DNA of 64,000 nt from Myrica gale (lineage: Eukaryota; Streptophyta; Magnoliopsida; Fagales; Myricaceae). Below the pieces are notes generated by a model. It was not told the origin of the DNA and ran no database searches. It worked only from the letters and a program-made list of their open reading frames with translations. How positions within the stretch are numbered: position 1 is the stretch's first letter; each line of letters starts with the position of its first letter. A program made the position numbers and the translations under genes. The stretch lies in assembly GCA_963930655.1 (NCBI GenBank), contig OZ005604.1, forward strand, positions 8,318,001 through 8,382,000, in the 5' to 3' direction. This document shows positions 34,246 through 46,477 of the stretch, piece by piece.

Positions 34246-34560
34246 AATGAACACATTTTTTTTTCTTAGTTCAACTTTGGGGAAGAATGGGGAAAGGAGA
34301 AATCCACGTTGGCTGTAAAGCGTAAGACAAACAAGCAAACTTACAGCAGTCAACCCACACATCCTTCAAAAGGGCCTATCCTTTGAAGGAGGAGTGCCAA
34401 CTTATAAGTCTACAAAGTTTGCCAACTTAGCCGGTGTGGGAGTTCTTTTTTTCTTAGTTCAACTTTGGGGAAGAATAGGGAAAGGGGAAATCCACGTTGG
34501 CTGTAAAGTGTAAGACAAACAAGCAAACTTACAGCCAAAATGGTTACATTGGACAATGAA
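34246..34560. repeat. Direct duplication with about 185 bp offset
   Basis: TTCTTAGTTCAACTTTGGGG through CAAACTTACAGC (about 85 bp) is present at 34262-34345 and again at 34447-34532 with few changes. The phrase GACAATGAACACATT is also repeated (34243 and 34552). Origin unknown. Confidence 0.75.
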
Positions 34561-34732
34561 CACATTGAAAAGCCAAAATGGTTACATTGGGCTTATTTAT
34601 AACCCATTAATTTCAATTGCCCACATTACTTTAGCAATGTGGGACTACATTTTCAACACTCCTCGCAAACTAAAGGTGGACATTTTCACTTTGAGTTTGG
34701 ACTTACAAAAACAGGAAAAATGAAATTGACGG

Positions 34733-34930
34733 GCTCTGCTGAATGGTCGTCGGGCTCTGCCGGAAGATCGCCAGTGGTTGTCGGGCTATGCCGGATGGTT
34801 CCCGAGCTCTGCCGGTCTCTACCAGACGGTTGCCGGGCTCTGCCGGACGGTCGCCGGGCTCTGCCGGTTGGTTGCCTGGCTCTGCCGGATGGTTGACGGG
34901 TTCTACCGGTTGGTTGCCGACCTAAAGCCG
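34733..34930. repeat. Minisatellite, units about 24-27 bp
   Basis: About eight units of the type CGGGCTCTGCCGGATGGTTG, with CTCTGCCGG most constant. It lies in the left arm of the TRIM-like palindrome. Confidence 0.85.
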
Positions 34931-35139
34931 GAAGATTCCAGAAGGTAACCGGACTAAAGCCGAAAACCTTGCTCTGATACCCTGTTAGAAATAAAAATTT
35001 ATTTATAATGATAAGTGAGACATCTAATTATGGAAATATCCATAATTGGATGTCTCAATTATCAAAGTTTAATTTTTTTTTAATTTCTAACATAGTATCA
35101 GAGCAATATTTTCGGCTTTAGTCCAGTTACTTTCTGGCA

Positions 35140-35265
35140 ACCATCCGACATCAATACCGGCAACCTCCTAGCTTAGTACCGACAACCATCCGGCTTAGTA
35201 CCGGCGACCATCCGGCATCAGTACCGGTAACCTCTCGGCATCAGTATCGGCGACCTTTCGGCGTT
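35140..35265. repeat. Minisatellite, inverted partner
   Basis: About five units of CCGGCATCAGTACCGGCGAC type, related to the complement of the array at 34733-34930 but with fewer copies. Confidence 0.8.
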
Positions 35266-35523
35266 TTTTTAGTTTATTTTTTGTTTTTCCTTGAATTATT
35301 TTTGTAACTTCAAACTCAAGATTTGTCAACCTTGAGTTTGCGGGAGAGTGTTGAAATGTGCAGTCCCACATTACTTAAGTAATGTGGGCAAGTGAGTTTA
35401 GTGGCTTATAAATAAGCCCTTAATGTAAGATTTTAAATCATAAGTGAGAAATAATGAATTCAATATGGATATTTATATAATTAGATGTCTCACTTATCAA
35501 AATTTAAATTTTTATTTCTAACA

Positions 35524-37108
35524 CATCTTGACCTCCTTAAAGTAATTTATCATAACTTGCTCTAGCAAACTTTAAATTGCATACTATTTGATGCGTTGGA
35601 AATTAGAAACCTAAAACTTTTAAATTAGCACTCAAGCTTTTCGAAAATCATTTTTACATTTTCTTTTAAATGATCTATGCTTCTGCCCTCGTATAGAGCT
35701 TTCAAAAGTTAATTGTTGAAGGAAAAATGTTTAGGGGAAGTAGTTTCCCTTGTTTTTATTTTCTTCTTGATAATTATGAGTTCGGTAGAAGTGCATGTTA
35801 AATTTAGGTAATTGCATCAATAGCTTAAGCTCTATTCTTTTGTAACATCGTTGGCAGTTTTTCCGTGTAAGCTAAAATCGATTCTAGTAGTTAGTATTTA
35901 ATCTTTTTTTTTTCGTTTTTGCAAAGCTGATTTTAACCACGCTTGTGGTTTCAGCAAAACATCATGTCTTATGAACTTCGCTCCGAATCCTATAGCCAAT
36001 GTCCTTTGAAAACATTATTTACGCAAATGTCAAGTGTTTAACTAAAACATTCAAATGAAACTCATTTTCTTTTCGATTCTTTTGGCAAATAATTGAGTCT
36101 TTACCTTACTACTCTGTTTTGACAGAGTAACACATGACAGGCAGTACCTATTTGGCTTGGAAATCTGTTTCTTATTGACTTAAATTGCTTAAAAGTATGA
36201 CAAGATGGGCGCAAAATCAGTTCCACTTGTGGCCTTGAAACACAGTTTGTAACATTGGCAAGCTAATCTCTAAATCACTTTCTTCAAAACACTGAATCTT
36301 CGGTTGGTAGTTCGAGGGAACTCTAATTCTATAGCTCATCCATTTACTTGAAACAAAACTAAAGACATGCATCAACTTCTGTTCCCCTTAATTCTCTTTC
36401 CTTTCCAGGCCGATTTAGTACTGTTTTGATTTTGGGCTTATGATACTGCTATAGCTAAAAAGAACACTTCAATTGCTTTAAAACATGGTTAGTTGATAGA
36501 GATTTCCTAGCTTCTGTTTTGTCTTTGTTGCACAGAATAACTTCAGTCTCTTACCTCCTCTCTCCAGGCTCAAAAAGCAGAGAATGATGCTAAGATCTTA
36601 GAGCTCCATGAGTGAAAGAATGGAATTCCTCAATTTCGGTCAACAAATCTTGCCATTTTATAACATTATTACATGGCCTGGGACAATAGAGTGACATAAC
36701 GACAAATGATGTGGGATAAGCATACCAGCTTGTCATCTCTGAAAGGGGGAAAGAAATTTGCAACATTAAGGTAGACCTTATTCAGCAGGGCATGGAACGG
36801 GAGTTGTGGCAGCCATGATAGCATAATCTAGTTTCTTGCTTATTTTGGTGGCACTGGTACAGTCTGCATGTGGTGGTGGTTCTTTGATTTTAACAAAAAA
36901 ATTGGACTACCGAAGAACCGGAAAAGAACATAAGAAAAAGAGGTAATATTTTGGATGACTTTAAAGTGATGTAATATAAGATGAAGCATCATCTCCCCAA
37001 AATTTGGTCTCGTCAAGTACTTGAGATCACGACCCAGGAAAGAAATACAGTTCTCTGGAATCCACAGTGCCATCCTAAAGTGTCCAGGAATAACGAAAAA
37101 AGCAGGAT
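35524..37108. other. 3' flank of the cupin gene
   Basis: AT-rich non-coding DNA. From about 36.2 kb on it is also found, with point changes and small indels, at 62.2-63.37 kb, so it belongs to the duplicated block. It contains the probable 3' UTR of the cupin gene. No other gene seen. Confidence 0.55.
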
Positions 37109-38734
37109 TCAATCTGCGAGTGTGAGCAAAGTGACGAGGGGTTCACTGTTGGGAAAGCGTGAAACGAGCTCAGAGCGTTTTGCTAGCTCAAAGTCCTGAA
37201 ACTGAAAGGCAGGTGCACAAGTGCATCCCACAAGAGAGAAGTGATTTTCACCATCCCTTGGAGGAGATTTGAGCACCGCCCCGTCTGGGGAAATGATGAT
37301 GTCCTTTGTTGGATATGAACCAAACCACACATTTGGAGGCACTGTGTACTGCGGTTGCTGATTGTCCATCAGATTTGGTCCAAGACAGGTGAGTTTTATA
37401 CTCCCATCTTTGTCATTCAATTCCAATACCTGAAAGGAGACATCGTGGTATCAGATAAGCACAGATTGCAAGAGAGTGATTATATCAGACTTTGGAGGGT
37501 TGAAGGCTCTAAAGATCCTCTGATTCCTTCTGAAGATACACAGACAAACGGGGTTCAAGACAGAACAACGTCTGATACAAAATTGCAATCAAGCGCTTGA
37601 ACATAGTCATTCACACTTGCTACTGTACGTGTTAGCATTAAGAGGAAATGCACAAATTCTATAGGCGCATCTCGCATTTCAGGCATTTTCACTCACAAAA
37701 TTTGATGTAGACGATGGTCGACACAACCATTGCATAAGAAAATAAAAAAGAAAGAGCAAGTGGTAGCATAAGTGCTTCGTGTGTTTCATGTACTTCAAGC
37801 AGCAAAAGCAGTTCTGCTACTCCAAGACCACAGTTGAACATAATGCTACATATGCCTCACGGCCACGCAGGTGACTATGCATACAAGGTAGCTTGTGGCC
37901 TGTATGATTTCTTATCCTCCACACCACGGGATCAGTCAAAACATCAGATTGGACGAATCAAGTGACCCCGGAAATGTAAGTAAATTTGGGGTGGCTGCCG
38001 TAAACTGAATACTATGTTGCAGTGACAGCAAAAGTTAGTATGATCAATAAATGTCTTATGAAATGGTCAGTACTTACCGTAAGAGGTTCTCCCACATAAA
38101 AGTGCCAGGTTTCTGCACATGGTATACGGTGTAGGCGTGACACATTCCCAGACGGCAACAAGAAGTAAATGCACGAACTCACAGCGCGTTCGACCTTGTC
38201 TGAATAACCAATGGTAAAACATACAACAGTAAAAGTCTCTTAGAAAAGCGAAGAGGATTCGACCAGAAACAGAGACATGAAATTAATCTAATCCAGTTTC
38301 TAGTCACAGTTATGGATTCTCTAATGGGAATTTCATTATAGGCAATCGATCGTACTCGAATCCTCTGTATTTACGAAAACATTTAAGTAAAGGGGTCGAA
38401 TTTTATATGAAATCTACGGGCTTCAGGATAAACCAACCGAACCTAAACAAGATCACCACAGCCCTTTTTTTTGAAGATCAAAGAATACTTCATAGATGGA
38501 GATTATTTAAGTCTGCCTCCAAGATCTGGACTTTATGATGTATAATATCAAGCAAATGTTAAAAGTAGGGCCAAAAAAACAACTTGGAATACTTTAACGA
38601 AAGAACTTACATTCCGGGGGTAGCTGAGACTTGGAGAGGACAATGGAGGTGTCTCTGAAAGTTTCGCAGTACAACCCACCTTCTGGGTTGGGTGTCAGAT
38701 TCAACTTCGCGACAATCTCCGATGCGGAACCCAT
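37109..38734 (-). CDS. Cupin_5 (DUF985) RmlC-like cupin protein, three exons
   Basis: Exons (minus strand) 38734-38611, 38199-38078 and 37429-37109, with GT-AG introns and one frame: 567 nt, 188 aa. It begins MGSASEIVAKLNLTPNPEGG. Exon 2 has SSCIYFLLPSGNVSRLHRI and ETWHFYVGEPLT. Exon 3 has VLELNDKDG, LGPNLMDNQQPQYTVPPNVW, LVGCTCAPAFQFQDFELAKR and SELVSRFP. This is the Cupin_5/DUF985 fold, a small beta-barrel. The His of LHRI and the E-x-W-H pattern sit where the family has its putative metal or ligand site. Plant members are small, probably soluble proteins of unsettled function, so no reaction is claimed. Length is normal and the frame intact. A second copy starts to appear at 63373-63693 in the same direction. 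A retroposon sits about 150 bp upstream of the ATG. Confidence 0.93.
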
Positions 38735-38886
38735 GTCGGATAATTGGATTTCAGGCACTCTTTGATCACGGTCTAGTACAGTTCTTTTAATGCTATGTCT
38801 TCTTCTTAGTTATTGCCTCTGGGGCGGTTGTTTGCAGAAGCAGCATAACTCGAAGTCAACCACGTGGCCTCCCTCTTCACCTTGGA
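38735..38886 (-). promoter_or_regulatory. Short upstream region of the cupin gene
   Basis: Only about 150 bp separate the cupin start codon from the oligo-T end of the retroposon at 38887. The 5' UTR lies here and the core promoter may have been displaced or replaced by the retroposon. No clear TATA box was seen. Confidence 0.4.
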
Positions 38887-39585
38887 TTTTTTTTTTTTTA
38901 AGCAACGGCGGAATGCATTAGATCGGGAAGGGCATACAAGCACCGAATCCAGAGCCAGCAGCCGGAGACGATCATAGGGGCACAAACGCCCGTAATATCA
39001 AAGTTTTCAATGACAAAGGCCTGAAAGGCCAACAACCAGAAGGTCAGAAAAGGCCAAACACAACCGGGTCAATAGACACACAAACCAAACCCGGGGCCAC
39101 ATACCCGGGACACAACTCCAACAAGCCATAAACGGCGGAAACGTCGCTGGAGGAGGAACCAGATCCGCACCTGCAACAAAAGCACCCACGGAGGAGTGAC
39201 TCGGCCAAAGGAGAGGATCATCCCATCCGGCGCGTCAGATCCACACGCCATAAGAGGTGCGCGTGGAGAGCCAGCAACCGGAGGGAAACGGCCGGAGCAG
39301 GATGACGTCGAAGCGCTGGAGCTGCGGAAGCCGACCAACGAGCGCAAACTCGCTGGAGAACATCATGCCGTCGCCGAGAACATACCACCGAGGCAAAACC
39401 CAAGAAGCAAACCCACTAAAATTATTGAAACTAGAAAAGCACTAAGAAACAACAACCTCCTCCCGTCGCCCAAAGGAGGGGAGGAGGCGAAGGGGGGAGT
39501 CGCAAACGAGGGGAAAAGGGAGAGTCTAGAGAGGAGGATGCTCTCTCTCTAGACTTTTGGGTGGGGATACAAGTGTAATGAATAT
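38887..39585 (-). mobile_element. Poly-A retroposon (non-LTR type), about 700 bp
   Basis: An oligo-T run of about 14 (38887-38899) on the plus strand is the poly-A tail of a minus-strand retroposon whose 3' end reads ATGCATTCCGCCGTTGCTT before the tail, a phrase common at plant LINE and SINE ends. The flanks CTCTTCACCTTGGA (38873-38886) and CTCTTCCACTTGGA (about 39586-39599) look like a 14 bp target duplication with two differences. GC-rich, no reverse transcriptase motif. Its open frames have no recognised domain. Confidence 0.7.
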
Positions 39586-39599
39586 CCTCTTCCACTTGG

Positions 39600-40429
39600 A
39601 CTAGTCGGAGGTCTTTATATGAATTATGTGCTACTGTCTATCTCTTTTTTTTCTTTTTCTTTTTTTTTTTTTCTTTTTTGCTATGCTGTAATAATTTGCT
39701 AATTACTGAATAAGCTTAAAGCTAGACTAAGCATTCTTTTTATTAGGCTGCAAATGAAAATGCGAACCACAACTAATATCTCTAGCTTACTACAAAAATC
39801 TGACCTCTAACTTATAAATGTTCCCTTCACAGAACCTTCATTAATTGGGTTTCTATACGGATTTCCGTAGAAGTTCCACCGCAGTTTTGCTGAAAAAACG
39901 CTCGTAACATCCAAATTTCGATACAACTCACATAGCAACATTTAGAACATGCTGCAAGATAATGCACTTGCACTGCATTCTAATAATACCATTATAAGAT
40001 GAAAATAAGACAAATATGGCTACGCTAGCAAAACTAGTGTACGAAATTTACTTTCCCTAGATTCTGGTGTTGGGAGGGGCGGATAAAATTTGGTCAACTG
40101 CAACAAAAAAAAAACATTTATATTTTTTCTTACATAAATGTATATAATTTATTTTTTAAATTTTCGTCGCTTTCTCTGTTCTTCCAAATTTTTCACTTTT
40201 ATATTATGCCATGTAGCTCATCTCGCTCCATCTATAGCTCATCTTTTTATGCAGTAGATATGACTATTATTATTATTTGATCTACTTTTTCTATTAAAAA
40301 AATATTTTATCAGCAATAAATATATTTCTTTGATTGGTTATATATATATTATTTGTAATTCATCTATCATTAAGAATTCAATTTATTAACCACCAAATGT
40401 TGTATTTTCAAGAAACATATTTGAGGTAT
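39600..40429. other. Non-coding stretch
   Basis: AT-rich intergenic DNA with T-rich and TA-rich tracts. No gene or complete element seen. Confidence 0.5.
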
Positions 40430-40843
40430 TCTCTTCTTGCTTCCTTTTGTTGGTTGGTTGTTGTGATGGTTGTGTGTTGTTAGATTTTCTCCTTGAGATT
40501 CATGTGTTTTCTTTGAAGAAAATGTGGATCTAGTGAGTTTTAGAGAGTTGTATGGATTGTGCACAAAACCATGGAGAATATGGTTAGATCTGGAATTGAA
40601 AAACCCAAGAGAAACCAATTTGCATACTAGGTGTTTGATAAAAGACCAAATTGAGTGAAATAGATGCAATAACATTTGTTCGAGTGATGAAATCATTGTC
40701 TCGGGTTAGAAGTCTTGATTTGTAAGTGTTAAATGGAAGTCTGGAATATGAGGTTATAAGAGGAGAGCATGTTAAGACAAATTTCGTGGGTGTTGGATGT
40801 ATCATGTGTGTTTGGTGTCTGAAATATGGACTGGTGCTTTACA

Positions 40844-41040
40844 GGCGCTCCACAGGCGCTCGAGCACCCTTCAAGAAATTTTGTGCAGTAAGTTCACGCT
40901 CGACCGACGCTCGACCAGCGCTCGAGCGTCCTTCGAATAATTTCACAGAGAGTTGCGTTCGACTGACGCTCGACCAGCGCTCGAGTGTCCCTTAACATTT
41001 TTATACAGAGGCTTAGCGCTCGACCTGTGCTCAAGCGGCT
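40844..41040. repeat. Array of CGCTCGA(C/G) motifs at 11 bp spacing
   Basis: CGCTCGACC or CGCTCGAGC-type words start at 40897, 40908, 40919, then 40956, 40967, 40978, then 41017 and 41028. Within each set the spacing is exactly 11 bp and sets are about 60 bp apart. An extra CGCTCGAGC lies near 40856. Located inside the truncated long LTR. Confidence 0.88.
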
Positions 41041-41574
41041 TCTTTGGATTTCACGAAATTTTTCCTAAGTTTCTAAGTTTCCTATTGACCTATTAGGAGA
41101 CCCTACTAGGTTTTTCACTTAAGAAAATGTCTTGTGGTGTAAGATGACCAACTAGAGGTCAAGACTATTGATGTTTTTTTGTATGACGAAGTACGAGTTA
41201 TTGAATGACTACTTTATATGCCTAGTGAACCTTTGAATAACACTAGTGTGACCCAATTGTAGGCAAGTACAATTCAGGCGCTCAAGGGAACGAAGGTAAG
41301 GGGAACTTGTAAGAGGAGCTTACGTTTGTAAGTAGCAATCGTAAGTAGAAACTTACGCTTTTCAAAAACTGGAATGATACACAGCATGAAAACTATTTAT
41401 GAATAAGCATACCAAGCATGATATACCAAGCATGACATTATCAAGCACGACATTAATACATCATGATCATTTGCATTCATTTTTCTCGTAATGATGAAGG
41501 AGAAATTTTATGCAAATGAAAGCACCATTTTTATGCTACTTTATGACAAGTTAGTTAATGAACCCAAGTCGGTC

Positions 41575-41800
41575 GGTACCGTACCAAGTCAAGAAGGTGC
41601 ATCCATACCGAAGGACGTTTACGTGAAGGATGGATGTCACCTAGGGCACCCATACCGAAGGATGCTTGCAAGAAGGATGGGTAGTCCACGAGGTATGTGC
41701 AATCACACTGAAGGATGCTTGCAAAAAGGTGTGAACCTCCAAGGGTCGTGTCTAGCCACTGAATGACGAATGCGAGAAGGTGTGCTAGCTCGACCATATG
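41575..41800. repeat. LTR-internal tandem repeat, units about 50-60 bp
   Basis: Four degenerate units centred on ACCGAAGGA(T/C)G(T/C)TT.C..GAAGG(A/T). The same block is present at about 48700-48890, inverted at 55540-55735, and in a diverged form at 53765-53935. Confidence 0.75.
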
Positions 41801-42865
41801 TAAGGTCCCCAAGGGAAATAGGGGACAGTTCCAACGGGAACGCACAACCCTGATGTCAGGGGTAAATAGAGGGCAAGTAGCCCATCAGATAAGATGTGAA
41901 ATGATTTTTCCAAAAGCAAGAATTTTACAAGTATAAGTATTGTTTTCAAGAGCAAGTGCATGTGCATATGCAAACATGAGGCATACACGTGCATCACGAT
42001 TCATGATCATGCATGAATCACATTATGTTTACATGATTATGATTTCAAGTTCAAGTGCATGCTTACCATTTCAAATCCATGTTTTAGCTATAATTCCTTA
42101 CTAAGTCTTTCGACTCACAGTTTTAAATTATATCATTCCAGATAATGTTTCAGGGGAGGAAACTTAAGAAGATGACCTTGAACCCTAGGAGAAGGGTTGA
42201 CGAAAATGTCTCTTCCTTTTTGCTTATTTTAGTAAAGGTTTAGATAATTTTTGTAAGAGCCGGCATGAGCCTCAGTGATGTGGTGGTCATGGGTTATTCG
42301 GCTTAGTAAGTTAAGGTTTTTAACTGGTTAATATTTTGAGACCTTGTTATAACTACTTTAAGTTATCGATGGGAAGCATGATCTTATGTGCGTTAAACGC
42401 TAGCGATATAAGGCTTCTTTTAAATATTTAGGCATCATGATATTTCCGCTGCAAGAATCCTCTGAATGAGATATATTTTCCGCTGCAAGAATTTTAGTAA
42501 GTACGCTTGAGCGTTCCTAGTCGGGAAGGCTCGCGGCTGTCATTAGCCTCGTTTAGCTAGCGTTTGGGGCATGACATTTGTGTTGTGAAAAACCTTTACC
42601 TTTTGGAGTTGAAGGGCTGATTGTTTGGATGGGCAGCACCCCTATGGTTATTGTGGTCGCGATTATTCTAGGCATAAAAATCCAGATGACTAGTGGGTTC
42701 TTGAAATTGTGCTGCATTCCGACTTTCATAACTTAGTAGCATAGACACCAACTCATTAAAGGAAGGCGCTGGTGGCTTGAGCACGGAGGTAACGAAGTTT
42801 TCGCAACAATATTCCAACCCATTGAGTAAATGAAAGACCTTGGAGCGATATGAAACAGGTGTGAC

Positions 42866-44863
42866 CAGTGGCGGAACCAGGATTGAAATCTATGGATGTC
42901 GAACTTTAAAGGCGAAATGGTAAGAAAAAAATAATTCTTTCGTAATATAAAAAATTGTCTTAGAGTTACAATGTCAAAAATGAAGGACTAAAAGCATTAA
43001 AAATATTAGAATATATGTACCGTACTAATCTAAGCAAATTAGATCATTCTACAAGGGTAACGATATTCAACAATCTGGCAATATTTTGAAATTAAAGATA
43101 GGCAATGCATTGTACCATATAACATGTACAACAACCAAAATATTTTATGGCTCTTAAAATAAAAAAGTAACACATATCTATAAATCTCAGTAAGGAAGCA
43201 TGAATTTGGTTATGCCACTAAAATGGATCTGCAATAGAAATTTCAACTTTAAAAAAGAATCTATGTAGGGCTATGAGCCATAGAGACTAAAATCCTTCAC
43301 ACCAAAACTAATTATGGGTCCTACAAGCTAGACAGAAGTTTAAGGCTTTAAGTGACACCAAAAAAGGAAAAAGGATTGTCAAAGAGTAGTACAAATGCTT
43401 GAATTCAACATATGTCAAAGACAACAGTAAAATCTGTATAAGAGAAATTGCAACTAGATTATACATTGGATATGCTTGAATTTATATAAGGCTATGTAAG
43501 GCTATGCTTGAATTCAACATATATTAATTGGATAGGGAAATTGCAACTAGATTATTTATGACATTGATCTTGAAAACAAAATAAATTAGCATGGGAATTG
43601 AGTCCAGGCATTATGGATGCAAAATCTGTAGAAGAGAAAAGAGTACTCTACAATGGCCATACAATGTTGCAACTCTAACAGTTCACCATGCAATTAATTA
43701 AGCATTCCTCTGGCCTCAGAATGTAACTTGTGGACTTCTTTCTTTACAATTCGTGCAGACCAAAAGCAAATGTAAAGTACTGTCCAGTATACATCGCACT
43801 CACATTATACATAAGTAAATAAGAAATGATCAACCAACTCAGCAACTCAAACACAAACTCAGCAACTAACCAATTGATCACAAAATCTATGTCCAAAGAT
43901 GAGCTAGCACAGACAATATGAATAAAAAAAGCAAAAAGGCATTCTTAGTGTAATTAGCTTTAGGAATATCCGTATATCGACTCCTTGGTAGTCACTAGCT
44001 TATGCCTTTCCATAGATGGGATTTGAGTGGAGAGAAAAATTACAATACATGGTTATCACTCAGGACATATAGAGACTAAAACATTATGGAGCTTATTAAT
44101 GTTTGGAGTCTGGTACCACCTTTGGTGTGACCAAAAAGCTGGGAAAAAAAATTTGAACAGCAGCTAGACCATTTCACACGCATGAGGCTATTTCTCTTAT
44201 TTCGTTTTGTATTTAAGACGATCATTTTCATCCTTCTCCACACCACCTACTAGGCTACTGCTATTTAATTTGGTCATCTCAGTTTCAGGAAGATGTGGAT
44301 CAACTGGTCAGCCCCTCGGCACCCTCATGTCATCTACTTCATTATAAATAAATTGAAATTAACTCATTGCCTAAAATCCTAAACTACTAAAACAAATCTG
44401 AGAATGAAAAGGGAACGAAAACCCACCGATGATCCAAATTATCCAATCCAAGAGACTATCAGCTATCTTCGACTGCTAGTGCTAGCAAAAACAGATCTGA
44501 AAATGAGAGAATCCAAAAGCAAAAACAACAAATTGGAAATAAAAAGAAATCAAGACTAGTAGACTGTAGACTACGCTAATCGCCGAAGAGAGCCAGAGGC
44601 CCAGAGACGCCTAACGGCACAAAGGGAGGGGGAGAGAGAGAGAGAGAGACCGGTTATACCTGGTGGTTGGTGTTGCGGTGGGGCAAACGGCCAACGGGCG
44701 GCAACGGCGGCTGGGCAACGGGAGAGAAATTAAAAATTGTGAGTCTAAGAGAGGAGAGAGATTGCGAAAGAGGGGCAAGTGGGTATCAGGGCCCAGGCCC
44801 CCAAGATAAAACTCTACTTGGCTTGGGCCCCATTGGTATCGCTACCCTCTCCTTCAGCCATTG
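42866..44863. mobile_element. hAT-like insertion, about 2.0 kb, degraded
   Basis: It starts CAGTGGCGGAACCAGG, a typical hAT-type terminus, and ends with a worn complement (CTTCAGCCATTG). Removing it brings the Copia gag together (NNLAAIVK then PVSYRS). The flanks GGTGTGAC and CGTTTGAC fit an 8 bp target repeat only if a few bases beyond the terminus are allowed. No transposase was recognised. A (GA)n run lies at 44632-44650 in a GC-richer part. Confidence 0.6.
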
Positions 44864-45160
44864 GACCGTTTGACAATGGCAGCAAGATTGTTAGTAAGTG
44901 TTTTGAATTTTCAAGCATAGTGCACCGTAGAGGTGTTCACATCTTTCTTGATGCGAAGAAGCTCTTGTTGGAGGTAGTATTCACGCTCTTCAGAGGTTTG
45001 AGCATAGCCCTTTTGAAAAGAAGTCAACATTTAAGCAGTCGTTTCAAGACCGATAACGAGGCCATGTGCTTCAGGGGAAAAAGTGCTTCTAATCCATCCC
45101 CGAAGTTGCACATCATCTTTCTTCCAGCATAGGATTAATAGTCAGAGTCGAAGTGTTGGA

Positions 45161-46477
45161 TGTTGGAATCGCGAGATCGGCGCATCGGAAGACAGGATCG
45201 TTGAAATTAGAGCAGCCCAAGCGTTCTGCCTCCTGCCTCTTACAGATCCACGCACACAGGCTTGAGAGAGAGAGAGAGTAGAGAGAGAAGCTCTCTCTTT
45301 GAAATCGTATTTCGTAAAAAATGAATTCTCTCTTTCTCAACTTAATTCTGAGCTATATATAATGGCTAGCTCATAACTCAATTGTGCTATAGCGTGAGAT
45401 CTTTAGGGATCTCAAATCTCGGCCGTAGGAACATCATGAAAAACTCTTTTTCATTAAACCTCCTTATATTATGTATTCCGAATTTATGGGCTTCTACAAA
45501 TTGTGATCATGTCCATTAACATATCACAATTGACCCCCGAGATAATGAGACTGTTTTTATGAAATCTCTTTTGCTAACAATTATATGTTTATTTATCCTT
45601 CCACCATACTATATTCCACATGAGCTAATAGGACCGAAATAATTTCACCGATTAAGTCCCTAGCTCATATAATTCTTAATTCTCAGTCTATGTATAGTTG
45701 GACTTCCAAAACTTTTCGAAAAAAATTTTCGCTAATATTTACTTAATATATAATATAAGTAAAACTCGTGAAAACACTTTTCACAAAATCTCGCTGCGCA
45801 GCGTTTTTACATGAGTCCAACAATATACAGACATAATGAATATACTGTCTCATCAAGAGACTGGTGGATTCCATATTGAGCAATTATGCAAATTCACTTA
45901 CTATGCACAAGGCCCAACATTATCTGGAATATTTGATATGCGAAGATCATCACCAAATGACTCAGTCAAAGCACAAGCACACAACAAGCAAACCTGCATA
46001 ACTCTCTCAAGTCTAAGGACAACATAAGCTAATTTTGCTGAATACCGTTCTCTACATCAGTGATAATTTCCAGAAGGTATTCATATTCGATCCCGTTCAG
46101 TGCATGTACTCTTACATTACACCCACTCGTCTGCCTAAGGTCACCACCTCAATGACATAGTCCATCATTCTATCTTATAGAGGCACAACGAGTGTAAACC
46201 TATTTGTACATTATCATGTACATCGGTCTAGAACAAAGTGAGTCAACAAGGATCCGAAAAATCATACTCCCCGCAGCCGATTCATTAATCATTGGCCTGA
46301 CTTTTCTACAATGTTACTCAACAATATCACATCTTATGTCATGACATCTTATGTCGTTGCAAATATGACATCTCATGTCATTGCATGTACCCAAAATAAT
46401 ATACAAGTGATTAATCAATAAAAATAATTATCTCATAATTATGCAAAATGATTGGTTTTGAGGGCATATATCTAACA
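45161..46477 (-). mobile_element. Solo LTR, 1317 bp (Copia-like), TSD TTGGA
   Basis: Minus-strand ends TGTTAGATATATGCCCTC and GATTCCAACA, with perfect 5 bp target repeats TTGGA (45156-45160 and 46478-46482). Removing it restores the gag frame (NADASN then TSTLTINP). A minus-strand TATA box TTATATATAG lies at 45362-45353. A repeated phrase, TGACATCTTATGTC and variants, lies near 46330-46385. No coding sequence. Confidence 0.88.

Larger units (their letters stand above)
34570..35523. mobile_element. Head-to-head pair of TRIM-like elements forming a palindrome
   Basis: The right half (+): an LTR tail ending TTTCTAACA at about 35092, the primer-binding-like TAGTATCAGAGC, a short internal region, a purine tract TTTGCGGGAGAG, and an LTR at 35350-35523 that starts TGTTGAAATGTG and ends TTTCTAACA. 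The left half is its mirror: the complement of TATCAGAGC next to TGTTAGAAATA at 34981, and an LTR end (TTCAACA) at 34658. The centre (34982-35092) is itself a hairpin, GAGACATCTAATTATGG with its complement. No coding sequence. Features fit terminal-repeat retrotransposons in miniature, here joined at their 5' ends. Confidence 0.7.
40430..42566 (+). mobile_element. Truncated long LTR (same family as 47.8 and 53-60 kb)
   Basis: Its right end, GCTAGCGTTTGGGGCATGACA, matches the ends of the LTRs at 47763-49677 and (inverted) 53101-60129. The body shares the ACCGAAGGATGCTTGCAAGA repeat region (41580-41800) and the stretch TTAGATTTTCTCCTTGAGAT (40480) that appears inverted at 56.7 kb. The left part of the LTR, including the TGTGAGACC start and TATA box, is missing. 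It abuts a Copia gag remnant whose 3' part it has replaced. Confidence 0.8.

Noticed and set aside
36981..37600. Plus-strand open frames over the cupin gene
   Set aside because: They are antisense shadows of the Cupin_5 last exon and its flanks.
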